A program made the position numbers and the translations under genes. From Syncephalastrum monosporum B8922 (Eukaryota; Mucoromycota; Mucoromycetes; Mucorales; Syncephalastraceae), in assembly GCA_000697355.1 (NCBI GenBank), contig JNEN01000767.1:1-28941 (forward strand): a stretch of DNA of 28,941 bases. The letters run 5' to 3'. The notes below the pieces were generated by a model. It made no database searches, was not told the origin of the DNA, and saw only the letters and a program-made list of their open reading frames with translations. The stretch's first letter is position 1; each line of letters starts with the position of its first letter. This document shows, piece by piece, positions 9,046 through 21,232 of this stretch.

Positions 9046-10261
9046 ATGTCTTCTCAGGAGCCCCAGCTTCATCCTATCTATGCAGAACTCGAGCGAACAG
9101 GGCCACGTCTACCGTTCGACTCGATGAGTGCAGCCGAGATACGCGAATTATCAAACAAAATGTTCGAGGAGAACGTTGCGAAACTTAACCTGCCTCAAAT
9201 GCATAAAGAGGAGCTCTTCATCGATAGCCACGGTCGTTCTATCGAATTGATCATTACGCGGCCTCCTGGTACCGAAACTACTGAGCTTCCAGTGCTTCTT
9301 TTTTTGTGCGTCAAGGCGCTCAACACATGTATATCTCGGCTAATGCATTTCTATACAGGCATGGCGGTGGTTTTGTTCTCTGCAACAAATACTCACATCA
9401 TGTGATCGTCAACGATGTCAGTTCTGCTGCCAGGGCGATATGGCGCAATTCTCGATGCTAACACCTATCTATTAATCTATAGATTGTTGAGAAAGCCAAA
9501 GTAGCCGTCGTATTTGTCGAATATTCACTTGCGCCGGAGCATCCTTTCCCAGCCGGCTTAGAAGATTGTTACACAGCCTTCCGGTGGATAATTGCGCATG
9601 GGAAGGAACACCACCTTGACCCGAGCCGCATCGCCGTCGGTGGCGACTCAGCTGGGGGCAACTTCACAGCGGCGCTTTCGCGTAAGTAGGCCTTGTATCG
9701 AGTCATGCTGATGAAGCTCATACACTACTCTGCTTATTTTTCACTAGTGAAGCTCAAGGCCGCTGGAGAAGAGAAGCTCATGCGATCGCAAATCCTTATT
9801 TACCCTGCCACGATGCTCGGTAAAGAGCACTTTGAGTCTTACGACCTTTTCGGACATATGACGGTGAGCTATGACTCCCTCCAGTTCTTCAATCGAAGCT
9901 ACCTTCCGTGCCCAGTCAAAGAGCTTAGTGACAAGTACGCCTTGCCAGGGCTCGCCACCGATGATGATCTCAAGGGTCTTGCGCCGGCTCTAGTGATCAC
10001 GGCTGAGTCGGATATCCTGCGCGATGAGGGTGAGGTCTACGCACATCGTCTGAATGCCGCGGGCGTCGAAACCTCCATGGTCCGCATCCTCGGGGCGCGT
10101 AAGTGGTCACGACTAAACGATCGATAAATGGCTAATCAGACGGTTTTTGTTCTTACTCTATTATAGCGCATGGATATATCAGCATTACTACCAACACGCC
10201 ACAGTACCGCCGTAGTCTTGCACTCATTTCTGACTTTTTGGATGAGACATTGAAGCAATAA
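9046..10261 (+). CDS. HSL-family (alpha/beta hydrolase) esterase 2, tandem paralogue
   Basis: Exons 9046-9305, 9359-9416, 9483-9681, 9748-10098 and 10167-10261 give 320 aa. HGGG is at 88-91, GDSAGG gives Ser at about 162, [12 protein letters not shown] gives Asp at about 261, and PHGY gives His at about 291, so the triad is intact. Exons 2, 3 and 4 are exactly 58, 199 and 351 nt, the same as in the neighbour at 7345, with the same phases. This shows a tandem gene duplication rather than independent arrival. The proteins share blocks such as SLAPEHPFP and HGRSI but have diverged in the N-terminal cap (about 20-60) and in the region after the nucleophile. The cap shapes the acyl pocket in this family, so the two enzymes probably differ in substrate (inference). 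There is no signal peptide. The long ATG context follows a C/T-rich leader. Confidence 0.92.
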
Positions 10262-10612
10262 AGTAACTACACTTCTTACGCAAGCTATCCAGATAAAGCG
10301 TGTGGCTGGATCATGCCAAAAAAAAATATGAATCCCTTCAAAAAAGAGCAGAAGAGCCAATATGTTGATTACAAGGGGCGTTGCGTCTTGCGAGCACCGC
10401 CGGATATTACATGGATAATTAAGAAGTGAAGTACACGGCTGTGCCAGGATTCGACCACGCAAATTGCATATATTGCAGAAATTTGTATTAGCCTTGTGTC
10501 ACTGCTCATATTCTGGTAGACATGACATTTATGCGACGCCATACCATTCATCAGTTTATATCGTCTCCTTCGTTCCCTTCTTTTTCTTCATCTTTTACTC
10601 TCATTTTATACC
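10262..10612 (+). promoter_or_regulatory. Intergenic region before the rhomboid gene
   Basis: This 351-bp stretch shows no gene. It has an A run (10318-10326), A/T-rich sequence and a strongly pyrimidine-rich block (about 10565-10610) immediately before the rhomboid ATG at 10613. Weak TATA-like words (TTTATATC near 10555, TTTTATAC near 10605) are present, but the second is too close to the ATG to be the TATA box. Confidence 0.4.
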
Positions 10613-12479
10613 ATGCGGTGGCCTTGGCAAAATCAATCACAGGCTCAGAATGACAGTGCTAAGAGCGAACTACCTTCCTTGGATCGCCCTGTAGCACCGT
10701 CGCCGGCATTCTTTCCCAACCCGCATCAGGCAGTCTCGTACGAGGATGACGGGATCCGGGCACTGTATCCCAGCTATTATTACAGCCTCTCTCAGTATCC
10801 AACCTTCTCAAGTCGGCAAGCTGTGATCGATGCTTATCAAGGCGCTGGTACGCCCTATCGGTCTCAATACACTGTCCAGAATCATGATGCGGAGGCGGCT
10901 CACGACGAGTCCACCATCCAGGGCAGCGACGATGATCGAACATTGACAGGATTTTACGCAAACAAAAACATGAGCCGGCCCGAGCTGAAGGATCAAATGA
11001 AATCTCAAAGGAGACGCCACCTGTGGCAAAATACGGCAACACGGCGCCTTTGGTTACCTCCCTATCGGCCCTGGTTTTCGTATCTGAGTTCATTGGCCAT
11101 GGTGGTGGTGCTGGTAGTGAGTCTATTGCGGAACCGGGCAATGACAGGTGGATATAATACGTACCCTGATAGTGCTGATCATTGACAAATGGAATAGGCA
11201 ATGTGCTTGAAATTTCGCCTTTCAACATCATGCTTGGCCCCTCAACCGAGGTACGCGTGTGACACAAGAATATGAATCAGGAAAGGTTGAATGATTCAAT
11301 TAAAGCATATATGTTTCTTGCTTAGGCTTTAGTCCAGACAGGCGCACGGTACCTACCTTGCCTGTATACAGCACAAGAGCAAAACAAACAGGCTTATGTT
11401 TGCCCGAATCAAATAGGTAATACGCAATAGACAGTACTCGTCCCTGCACGAACACATTTGATTTACGTGCAGGCTGCTCTTCCTACGGGTAGATCAAGCT
11501 CAGACTGGACCGTCGATACCTTCTTGGCGACTCACCGTGGCCAATCAAACGAGCACAGCTACCTGCCACCTGCAAGATGTGTGTGGCGGTAGCCCCGGCA
11601 CAGCGCAAGAAGCCTACCGATTTTTCACAGCGCCTTTTCTGCATGCTGGTATATTGCATTGCTTTCTGGTTTTCACTGTTCAACTGGGCCTGGGCCGGCG
11701 CGTCGAACGCCAGCTGGGAGCGCTGCGCTATGGGTTCGTATGGCTTGTCTGCGCATTTTTTGGTTATCTCGTGAGCAGTATCTTCTCTCCCACTCAAACA
11801 GGTAATTGACATCGGATTCTTGCAGCTTCGTCTTGTTGACTTATCGTGGCTCCAAAGCAACAATGGGGTGCTCTGGCGCTCTCTTTGGTATCGTAGCTCT
11901 GTTGTATGTCGATCTATTGACGCACTGGGGGCGCATACCTGAAGCAAGCTGGGAATTTTGCAAGTTGCTTGTCTTGACAGGTAATGATCAGGTCACATGG
12001 CTTCACCCAAATTTGTATTGACGCATGGCAATGAAGTGATCGGCTTAATATCTGGCTATCTGCCCGGGTGAGTGTGCATCTCATTTTTATTATGACGTAA
12101 TCTAATAAGAATCCACGGTTGCGAAGGCTGGACAATTTCGTTCATATCGGCGGTTTCGTAGCTGGTCTTTTGCTAGGTCTCGTGGTCATGCTGGACATCT
12201 CGCCTCGAAGACAACAGCAGACTACCACAGTCGCGGCGCGACTCGCTCGATGGGCCTTTCGCTTGGTGGTCATTGCCCTTTTCGCTGTCGCTTGTGGTTT
12301 GACGCTCAGTGCTTTCTATCAGGGGAAGAAAGAGGTAGTTGTGTACCACCAGATCCTTAATGAAGCAGGTATCTCACCCGCGAAATGTATCTCATGTGTA
12401 GCTCTGCTCTGCCTGCATGTACTTGGCATGCTTGCCCATCGGTGATATGTGCCAGGCCACGGGCATCGAACTCCCTTAA
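10613..12479 (+). CDS. Rhomboid-family intramembrane serine protease
   Basis: Eight exons join in frame to 453 aa: 10613-11147, 11198-11250, 11326-11416, 11559-11801, 11858-11980, 12037-12067, 12127-12334 and 12402-12479. A cytosolic, polar N-terminus of about 145 residues precedes the first membrane span (AMVVVLVVSLL). A rhomboid core follows, with FNIMLGPSTE, the Cys pair region TCHLQDVCGG, and RFFTAPFLHAGILH in span 2. The catalytic serine motif GCSGA places Ser at about 313, and HIGGFVAGLLLG places the catalytic His at about 365. A Cys-rich tail (CSACMYLACLPIGDMC) matches the end of fungal plasma-membrane/Golgi-type rhomboids. Known role: cleavage of transmembrane substrates within the bilayer. 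Oddity: both span-2 histidines are present (255, 260), but the usual Asn four residues later is Val (264). The last intron (12335-12401) is chosen because it restores the Cys-rich tail; reading through gives an unrelated end at 12445. The gene is tail-to-tail with UTP20. Confidence 0.85.
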
Positions 12480-12563
12480 ATAGACTTGTGTACATTATAG
12501 AAACAAAGATGCAAGATAGAGTGTATTTACGAATAAAAAAGAAAACAGAAAAAAGAAAAATGT
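12480..12563. other. Convergent gap between rhomboid and UTP20 stop codons
   Basis: Only 84 bp separate the stop codons of two convergent genes, so their 3' UTRs almost certainly overlap. An AATAAA lies at 12532-12537 on the plus strand, inside an A-rich stretch. Confidence 0.5.
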
Positions 12564-15500
12564 CTATGATCGCTGGCTATGCTTTCTTCGCTTGGCAGCG
12601 CGTTTCTGTCGCTCCTCGAGCTCTGTATCGCCTCGTACTTCATCTTTCCGCTTGGAACGGATGCTCTGATACGCGGCAAAGTATGCGGAAGAACCAGCCT
12701 TCTTTTGCAGCATGTTGAGTACCTCCGTACCCAAGGCACGCACATCCTCAATGCCCTCTCCTGTGCGGGCTTTGTCGTCCTCGAAGCGCAGAATGGGCTT
12801 GATAGCCGGCATAAGGAATGGCTCCAGCTCTTCCTCCGTCGTAAGATTACTCATGGCAGCAAACCATTTGAAAGCAGCCGTCAACTATAGAAGAGGAGAA
12901 AGGACATCAGTACAATAAAATAAGGAGATACCACACCAAATATAACTTACGTGAGGCAAAGTTCGCTTGGGCTTAGTTCTACCTGCGTTGAAGGAAACCA
13001 GCCAAAACAACCAGGCCAGAGAGGGGCGTGCTGGTGCCTCGGCAATCTTCTTTTCCTCCTCGGGCTGGGGATCCTCGGCAGGCGATAGATAGTAGAAGCA
13101 GCGGCCAATAAAGTAGAGGTTTCGGACCAGCTGGTCAGCCTGCTCCTGAGTCAGATGCACGCTCTCCAACTGTTGTTCGAACTTGGAGGCAAGGCTGCGG
13201 AGTCGGTCCCGGGTCAGGTACTCATTGCGGGTCTCAGGCTTTACGGTTGCAAAATAAGTTCCAAACACACGTGCAGAGGCAGACCGGACCCATGCGTGGG
13301 GATGCAACAGGAGATCTTCTGCTCCTTGGTAGATGCGCAGCGAGTCATTCTTTTGCAAGACATCTGGGAATACCTTGGCCAGCTTGCTGAAAGTGTTGAG
13401 ACCATAGTAGGACACTTCCCAGGGCAAATCCACATCCATATCATCATCCGTCTCGGCGTTCTCGTATTGATCCAAGATGGCTTCTTGCTGCTCCTTGCTC
13501 AATTCAAGCACATCACCAAGTTTCACAACGAGATTGGTTACGACAGGTGCCACGACCGATGCAGGGAGTGCTTCGACCACAAGGCCGTAGACTTGGCACG
13601 CTGTGCGCTGCAAGTTGGATTTCTCGGTGTCTGCGATCCAGGTATTCAACAGCTTAAACACAGTCGCCAGGCGTGTCTCATCGCAGCGTTTCAAAAGCGC
13701 CTTGAGGAGCTCAGCGGACATCTCACGGCACTTGGAGGACTCGTCATTCACCAGGCGCAGGACAATGGCAAACAGCATAGGCTCAGCAAACTCCATCAGG
13801 GTGTCTTCACCAAACTTGGTCACGATGTGGTGGAGGAGCTCCATGACAGACTCACGGCCGCTCTCGTGGGGATACTCCATGTTTTTGATGATGAACGCCA
13901 TCTGCGTCTGGATACGGCTCTTGCCATGCGGGTAATCCATCAAGAACATAAAGTAAATCTTGCGTGCCTGGCGACGCACCTCCAGCGTCTGGTTGGTCAC
14001 CATGATTTGGCTCACGACTCCCATCAGGTCATACACTTCAGGAGCCATGAACTTCCGGGAGAGAATGGCTCGGACGAGAGCGAAGACCGTGCCTTGGTGC
14101 TCGGGTTCCTCGAGGTCAGGGCGGATGATGGTGAGCAGATAAGTGAGCTGATGCTCGTTCAGTGTCGCAGTCTTGGAGTCTTCCAGGCATAGCGTCAAGA
14201 GCTTGAAGCTGTGCTGGACCAGCTTGGAATGGATGTTGTTACCAGATCCCTTGATAAGCTGGAAGACACGTTTGACGAGCCGCGGGACCGCTGCATCTTT
14301 GGACGGGAGAGGGTGGATGATCATCAAGCAAATGACACGAAGCGCCAGGATCACATTGTTGGTCTGTTTGGAGTACAATACGTTCTCGACAAGACCAATG
14401 AACGCGTCCAGCTTGGGCTTGTACTCCTCTGAAGCCGGATCGAACTTGCCGCGGCGGAGGGCTGCTTGCAAAAGCGATAGACCAAAACCGACAAAGCGAT
14501 ACGAGTTGTCGCGGTAGGCATCACCGACGTATGCTGACTGGCGCTTGAGGTTCACTTCGAAGTTCAGCTCTTCAACCGTCTTCTTCTTCTTGGCGCGTTT
14601 GGAAGTCTTAAAGGCATCCAAGTTTTCACCAATGAGGTCTCTGGCAAAGTCGAGCAGCTCTGTGGAGTCAAAGGCAGGGTTCTGGACCAGACCGGTTGAG
14701 ATGCGCTTCAGGACATCGTCGACCTTGGCAAGTATCTTGGTGCTATGCGTCACTGACATGACATCCTTGAGCGGCATCAGAAGCGTGTTGACGTTTTCGA
14801 AACGAATGATACCAGCGAGAGCTTGGAAGGTCATTCCGCTCTTGTGCGTCTTTGCTTCTCGGATCTTGCCCTTCAGGTCCTCTGAGTCCTTTTCTTCGCC
14901 AGACACACCGAAAATATCGTCGATAAGAACCTCCACGATATCCTGCAAGCAATAGTCGAGCTCGCCGACTTGCAGACGAGGAATAGCATCGTCGAGTAAA
15001 GCATTGACGGTATAGTTGCGCACGTGCTTCTCGTAACCCTTGGTCAGCGCTGTCTTGAGCTCTCTGATCGTGAAAACCAGATACGTCGGGCCCAGCAAGC
15101 GGTTGATGCGGGTCAGGATCTCACGCGTCGCATTGCGCACGTCTTCGGCACGACTGCGGATGTTTTGGCAAAGGTTGATCAACAGACTCGGCAGGTTGAT
15201 ACGCATCGACTTCTCGGGCAGATGGCGCAAGATCTGGACCATACCCATCGCCAGCGGTATACGCATAATGGCGTCTTTCTTCTCCGGCGTGTTGTTCATA
15301 AAGTTGCTAAGGTCGGGGATGATCCTGTGCAGAACAGCATGGTGAATTCGCTCGGCTTCCGAGCGCGTGTCCTCTGCCTTGGGCTGCTTCTCTGCTTTGG
15401 GTGCATTCAGTTCCTCGGTGAGCGCCTCAGTCGACTGGAGCTCGATTTGGCTCGCATCGTGCTTCTTCACCACAGCGACCTGCTCGTTCTCGGAAACGAC

Positions 15501-18500
15501 ATTCTTGACATCAAAATGGAATGCCTCGAGGATACCGTTCACAAGACGAACATAAGCCTTGACCTTGGTCTCCTTCTTTTTAAGCATACTCAAGTATTGG
15601 TTGTATACTCGGTAGTAAAAGTTCCAAGTAAGATATCTGGCCATGACTTGCACCGTCGCAACGCATGTGTTGATGAAGGCATGGTCGAGAACGCGGTCGT
15701 CATAGAAGAAACCATTGATCAGCGGCAAAAATATGGAGGTGATAGTCATGGGCTTCAGTTTGCTGGCGATATCTTCCCGGCCGAGACGTTCCACGGCGCG
15801 CTGGCGGCGGTGAAGCTGGACATGATACACCTGTTTGAAGAAGTTGAGGTCCTCGTTCTTGTTGGCAACATGCTGCAGGTCTTCAAAGGCAGGCAGCTCG
15901 GGGAAGGTCGTTACGGCTGTGTCGAGCAAATTGACATACTCGAATCGGACGGTTTCAGCGCTGTCAAGAAGACCTTCCTTGATGGTCTGGAACATAAAGC
16001 CAGAGATATCGTTCTCCATCTTGATTTTTTCATCACCCTGTGCCACTTCAGCAGCCGCCTTGAAGTAGCATGTCAGGCCATACATAGCACTGCCTCGTAC
16101 AGCCGCCTCCTCGGTGTTGTGCATACAATGGAAAAATTGATGCAGCAGGGGCTGCCACTGATGATGGGTCAGCTCCTTGTAGAGGCCATCGCTGACTTCG
16201 TTCACAGCCGAGACGAGTGCATCATAGTCGTGATCATCGATGCGGTCGGCCGAGCGTTTGTTCATCTCTTGCAAAAGACTACCCACACGCTCCAGGCTAG
16301 GGTCAATCTGTACAAACGCACTGAAGACTTCCAGCAAAGCTTTACGAGTGTTGAACTGCTTGAGCAGGCTAAACATCTGGGCAGCCACCGCGTATTGCTC
16401 GTAGTAGACACTGGTGCCAGGTCGGAGGTCCGGAAGGATAGGGAAGAAACGAGCCCAGACGAGCAGGATATTCTCCTTGACGGGTTCGGGTATAGTGCGG
16501 CTTGCCTTCACGAGGTTGGGCAGCAAGAGGTTGACGATCGCAGCCGCTTGCTTGCTATCCTTGGTGTAGGGCGCAATACGCCACACAATGCCAATCTGGC
16601 GCACAGCATAACGACCGGTACCAAACTTTGTATCGTCTCTGGACTCAGTCAGTCGGTAGCGCAGGGTCTCCAGGAGCAGATCCACGTAGGGCTTGACCAG
16701 ACGATCACGGAGGGAGACACCATCCACCTCCATTTCGTTGTCGCAGTGGTTGAGAATCGATTCAAAGATGGACAGCAGCGTAGACAGCACGCGCTCGTCC
16801 AGTTTCTTGGCGGCGCCGAGGCGGATCAATTGCGGCAACAGCTCGTCGTTGTAGTCGATCAAATAGGTCACATACTCGCGCTTGCCTGCCCAAAGTTCAA
16901 ACAAAGACAGCTGTGCAGACATGCTCTGGGCGGCTTCTTTTGCCAATCCAGGCACACGGGGCGTGATCAAACCCACAAAGATCGCAGGAAGATAGGGCGT
17001 GAAATTGAAGCCACCACTGAGCTCAAAGGACTCCATGATGCGTCGCATGGCCAAGGAGCGGAGGTCTTTGGCGCGCGCGTGAGCGTGGGTGGGTTCATCC
17101 ACATCCATATTGTTCGACGACGCGACTTGAGCAGCACGGCCAATGTAAAGCACCACGGTGAGAAGAGGCGGCAAAAATGCAATGATTTGTGAGCTGAGCG
17201 ACTTGAGCATATCTTCATAGAAGGTCATGAACGCGAGCTGTCGGTTGACGGGTACGTCTTGGACTGCGCTGACACCCGATTCAACAAAGGCAAATTCGCC
17301 CTGCTGATTTCCGTGCGCTGCCAGTACATATTTGAAGGTCTGAAGGGCAAGATCCAGGAAATACTGGATCTCGTCGTTCTTGCAGCAGCCAACGGCACCG
17401 AGGATGGCCTTTTGGCGAGTAGACTTGTTGATCTTGCCCGAGTATTTGCCATGGGGCTGGATGAGACGACCAAAGAGAACGCGGAGGAGGACGGGCATCA
17501 AACCGGCCCGATGCGCAGGGTCAATGCTGGTCTGGTCCTCGTTGAGGAGCAGGGTCTGGAGTTCGTCACGGAACTTGACTTCATCCAACAGATTCTTGAG
17601 GTTATCATTGTAAGGACGTACGCTCGGTTCTTTCCAAGTGAACAGGCAGTCCAGGACAGCCGACTGCAATTTGGGATCGCCTTTGGCCAACAGACCCATA
17701 AAGACGCGATGGAGGTCCGCACTTTTGAAGACACCCTTGGTGTTGGAGAAGGCAGCGAAAAGCTCGAGCCAGGAGAACATGCGCGTCTTGACCGTCTTAG
17801 CAGAGTGGTCGAGAAGACCAAGATCTGACTTGCGCTCGGCCATGCCGGTATCGTCGGCTTCGGGGAGGATGAGGTCAAGATAGTCATCCGCGTCCTCGGC
17901 AGCCGCGTACTCGTTCCGGAAGAAATCGAAGAAGATGGGAATGATCTGCCGAGCATGCTTTTCGGTGATGCGGGAAGTCTCCTTCAGTGTCTTGAGTAGC
18001 TGGTTGTAGTAGTTCCAGAAGTCCATGCGCTCGTCCTTGTAGCCAGAGAGCTGTACAGAGTCATAAGCAAATCAGAGTCGTGAGCAAATATGTCGCAAAG
18101 GGCCATCGGGTCGTTGCACAAACCTGAACAGTGAGCAGAGCAAAAGCAGCCGCCTGCTTCTCATTGAACAGCTCGAGAGCATAATCTTCCTCAGACACGT
18201 ATCTGCTGTAGTTGGGACAAGCGAACGAGATATTGCCGGTCTTGGTCACACGCGCCGAATTGATCTCAGGGCCTGATTCGGATTCCAAGATGGCATCTTT
18301 AGAGAAGCTGTCGCGCATCAACATGCGTTCATCGCGGTACTTGCAGAGCTCTTCGAAGCAGAAGTTCCAGTACTCTTCGCGGTTGTTGTCCGCAAAAGCT
18401 TTCAAAGCCTGGCGCGCTTCGGCCCACATGGGCTGGATATTCATGGTGTAAATACCTGAATCACAAAAGTCAGTAACAGTGTATCAATGTGTAAATCGCA

Positions 18501-21232
18501 TCACTTACCAAAGCTGTAGCGCAGAATAAAGTCATGGTAGATCTCTGGCACACGATCTCCACTGGCGATCACAGCAAGGTCCTGGATACCTCTCACCTTG
18601 TCACGGTAGTCAACAATAGTAACCTCAGACTCCTCAAGTTCAATCGCGATTTGGACGACACGGCATTTTTCGTCTTCGACGTGATCCTGGTCCTTCTCCA
18701 TTAGGGGCTGATCATAAAGACCAAGGATCTTGAGTGTGTAAAGCCGTGCCAAGCTTTGGTAGCTGTTCAAATTTGTCTTGAGAGCATCGTACACTGGCTT
18801 AAGGCGGTCCAAGCTGAACTGGTTCCGATATTTGATACTGCGCGTAAAGTATGAGTTATTTGCATCCCATATCGACTTAATCCGCATTTACCTGACTCGG
18901 AGCGCATCAAGATATTTGTAGATACCACGCAATACTGCGCCATTGCTACCGTGTTGGAACAAGAGCTGCTGCACGATCTTGTCGGGGAGCAAAGTCGATT
19001 GGTTGGTCTCAAGCGCAGTATAGTGAGCGAAGGACTCCACAGCAGCACCCGCAAGCGTTTCCAGCACAAAATTCTTGTGGCCCACGACAAGCGCTGCGTT
19101 GATGATGGTATCCTCCTTTTCTTCCGATTCCAGGAAGGACGTGATAGACTGGATAAGAGCAAGGAGTGCATTGACTGCTTCGACGGGCTTGATATGGACG
19201 TGGGATAGAATCTTCAGCGCGGCGGTGTAGGTGCTGACGAGTCCAACCTGGCTGGTTGCCTCGGGGTCGGTCTCGTTAAAGAGATCACGTTGTGCAGCCC
19301 AGTCGCACGGGGTGCTGATCATTGTCAGAAGCGACTTTGGCAGTGCATCACCTGGGAAGCGTAATAAGCCTTCCGAGGTCAAGGAGGAGGACAACGTGCC
19401 AGGCGCAATTTTGAGGGCGTCATCAGCGAAGAGTCTGCCGAGAAACAGGATTGTTGCTTGCGGATAGGCTTCATATTTATCGGCCGAATATCTAGAATAA
19501 AGCATGAGCGAAGTGCAGCACATTAGGAGGATAGGTCATACCTAATGATAGACTGCAGGACATTTTGGGTAAATCCGCTCCACTCTAGGCTGGCCATGGC
19601 AATGAAGAAAGGGTACACGAGGGAAGGCTTGTTTAACAGAGTAACAGATTCGAGCATAAGACGACCGCCACCAAGCAACGCTTCCAAAGGACCCAAGGTG
19701 AGGATACCGGTGACAACACGTAACGTTTCAATGTGCAAAGCGTCGGAAAACGAAGTTGTAGAGAAGATGAACTTGCTGGCTTTTTGCATGCTTTGCACGA
19801 TAGGCGTGTAGTCTACTCATAACGTGAGTTGGAAAAGCGGAAGAATCTTAGTCAATTTTACCTTCAATACGACTGCCCTTTCTCACGGTAACAAAAAGCG
19901 AGAGCAAAAACATCAGAACGAGAGTCTTGTTTTCATCCAAAGCCGGCGCAGATACTTGTGCATCAAGTTCTTGCAGCAAAATGTCTACGAGAGGTGTCGC
20001 ATGGGGGCTGTGGGTGTGATGAAGTGCGAGAAGAAGGGTCTTCCCGAGGATGTTTTGCAAAGGCTTTCCATCTGCTGCCATGTTAGCGTGTGATTATATG
20101 TGGCGCAATGAATAGTTACCTTTGTGTTCATCTGTAAGATCGGTATTGGTGACTTGTAGAAGGAGTTCCTTAAAAAGGCTGGGTGCTTTGGAGTGAAGCT
20201 GATTGTTGACTTGCTGCATACCAAAGACGTATGAGACAAAGGGCGCATAGACAAGGCGACATCCTTACCTTCATGTATTCAAAGAATAGCATGGCTATGC
20301 CCTCAGCGAATTCCTCGGTGGGGTTGGAGCGAAGGGATGCGAGAATATGATGGATGATTTTAGCCAAGGCATCGCCACGGGCCTTGCGTAGGAGGAATGC
20401 GAATGCTTCTGCTGTGAAATGCTGGATGTAGGGTTTCGTCCGCGTGTCCTTTCCGAGGAGGTGCTCGAGCAACCTAAAGTAACGCATATATAAGGATACA
20501 ATCGTCAAAACGAGGTGATAGGACGTACGAGTAGGTGGAGCAGAGGTCAGGAAGTATTTGGCGCGCAAGGAATTTGAACAAGTATGCAATGCAATTGAAA
20601 AGGTTCTATCGAGTCATGAGTACGGGAGTGTACTCACAAAAATAAAGAGACTTACCTCGAGGAGCTGGACATCACGCTTGTGGACGAGGGTCAGGATGGT
20701 ATTAAGAATGCGTGGAAAGTAGGGATAGAATTCGCCCTCAAGATCTTTGGCGAGTTTCGTGACAAGGCTAGATAGCAGAAGGCAAGAATGATCAGATACC
20801 CGCCGATAGTATTCGTAAGAAAACCTACTCGAGTAAAGCATCCAGAGCCATGCTGTCAGGCACCTTAATGTGCTTCTCGAGAATGTCGACAATCTTTTCC
20901 TTGTGGTGAATGATCAGAGGAAATGATTTGACGAGTGGCAAGATCTCCTTGAAGAACACAGTGAAGTGCTTCGTCTGGTTGAGTTCCTTCCATTCTTCGA
21001 GCGATTCATAGAAGAACGAGTCGCGCAGCTCGGGATCTTCTTCCACTCGCCGGGATCGCCGAACGACATCGACCTTGATTCGGTCAACACGGGTGTTGAA
21101 GGATTGGAACTACAATAAAAGCATGGCTGATTAAGCATGGTGTCGATAGGAGAAACGTAGCTATGAGTATACCTTAAAACGCTTGTCTCCTTCGTTGGTC
21201 CTTTCCGCCAGAGAGCCGCTTAATTCTTTCAT
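12564..21232 (-). CDS. UTP20: UTP20, U3 snoRNP / SSU-processome HEAT-repeat scaffold
   Basis: Thirteen minus-strand exons join in frame to 2664 aa: 21232-21173, 21109-20829, 20767-20656, 20605-20529, 20473-20269, 20213-20120, 20074-19862, 19812-19542, 19491-18892, 18837-18509, 18455-18124, 18050-12951 and 12884-12564. The length lies between the yeast (about 2.5 k) and human (about 2.8 k) proteins. The start is supported by the conserved N-terminal order: a KFQSF block, IKVDVV, then the EFYPYFP and LFNCIAYLFKFL helices. The body is a helical HEAT/ARM solenoid throughout. The DRIM/UTP20 family core lies roughly in the middle third (PILPDLRPGT onward). The C-terminus (about 2635-2664) is strongly basic (KRAAKRRKHSQRS), fitting a nucleolar RNA-bound protein. 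Known role: assembly of the 90S/SSU pre-ribosome and processing at early 18S rRNA sites. Eleven introns fall in the first 2.57 kb of coding sequence, then one 5100-nt exon and a single 3' intron. The acceptor at 19813 could shift by three bases (TAG/GAG choice). Confidence 0.93.

Noticed and set aside
15024..17192. 722-codon open frame on the plus strand
   Set aside because: It lies wholly antisense to the long UTP20 exon, which has strong family similarity. Its translation shows no domain and is explained by codon bias of the sense gene.
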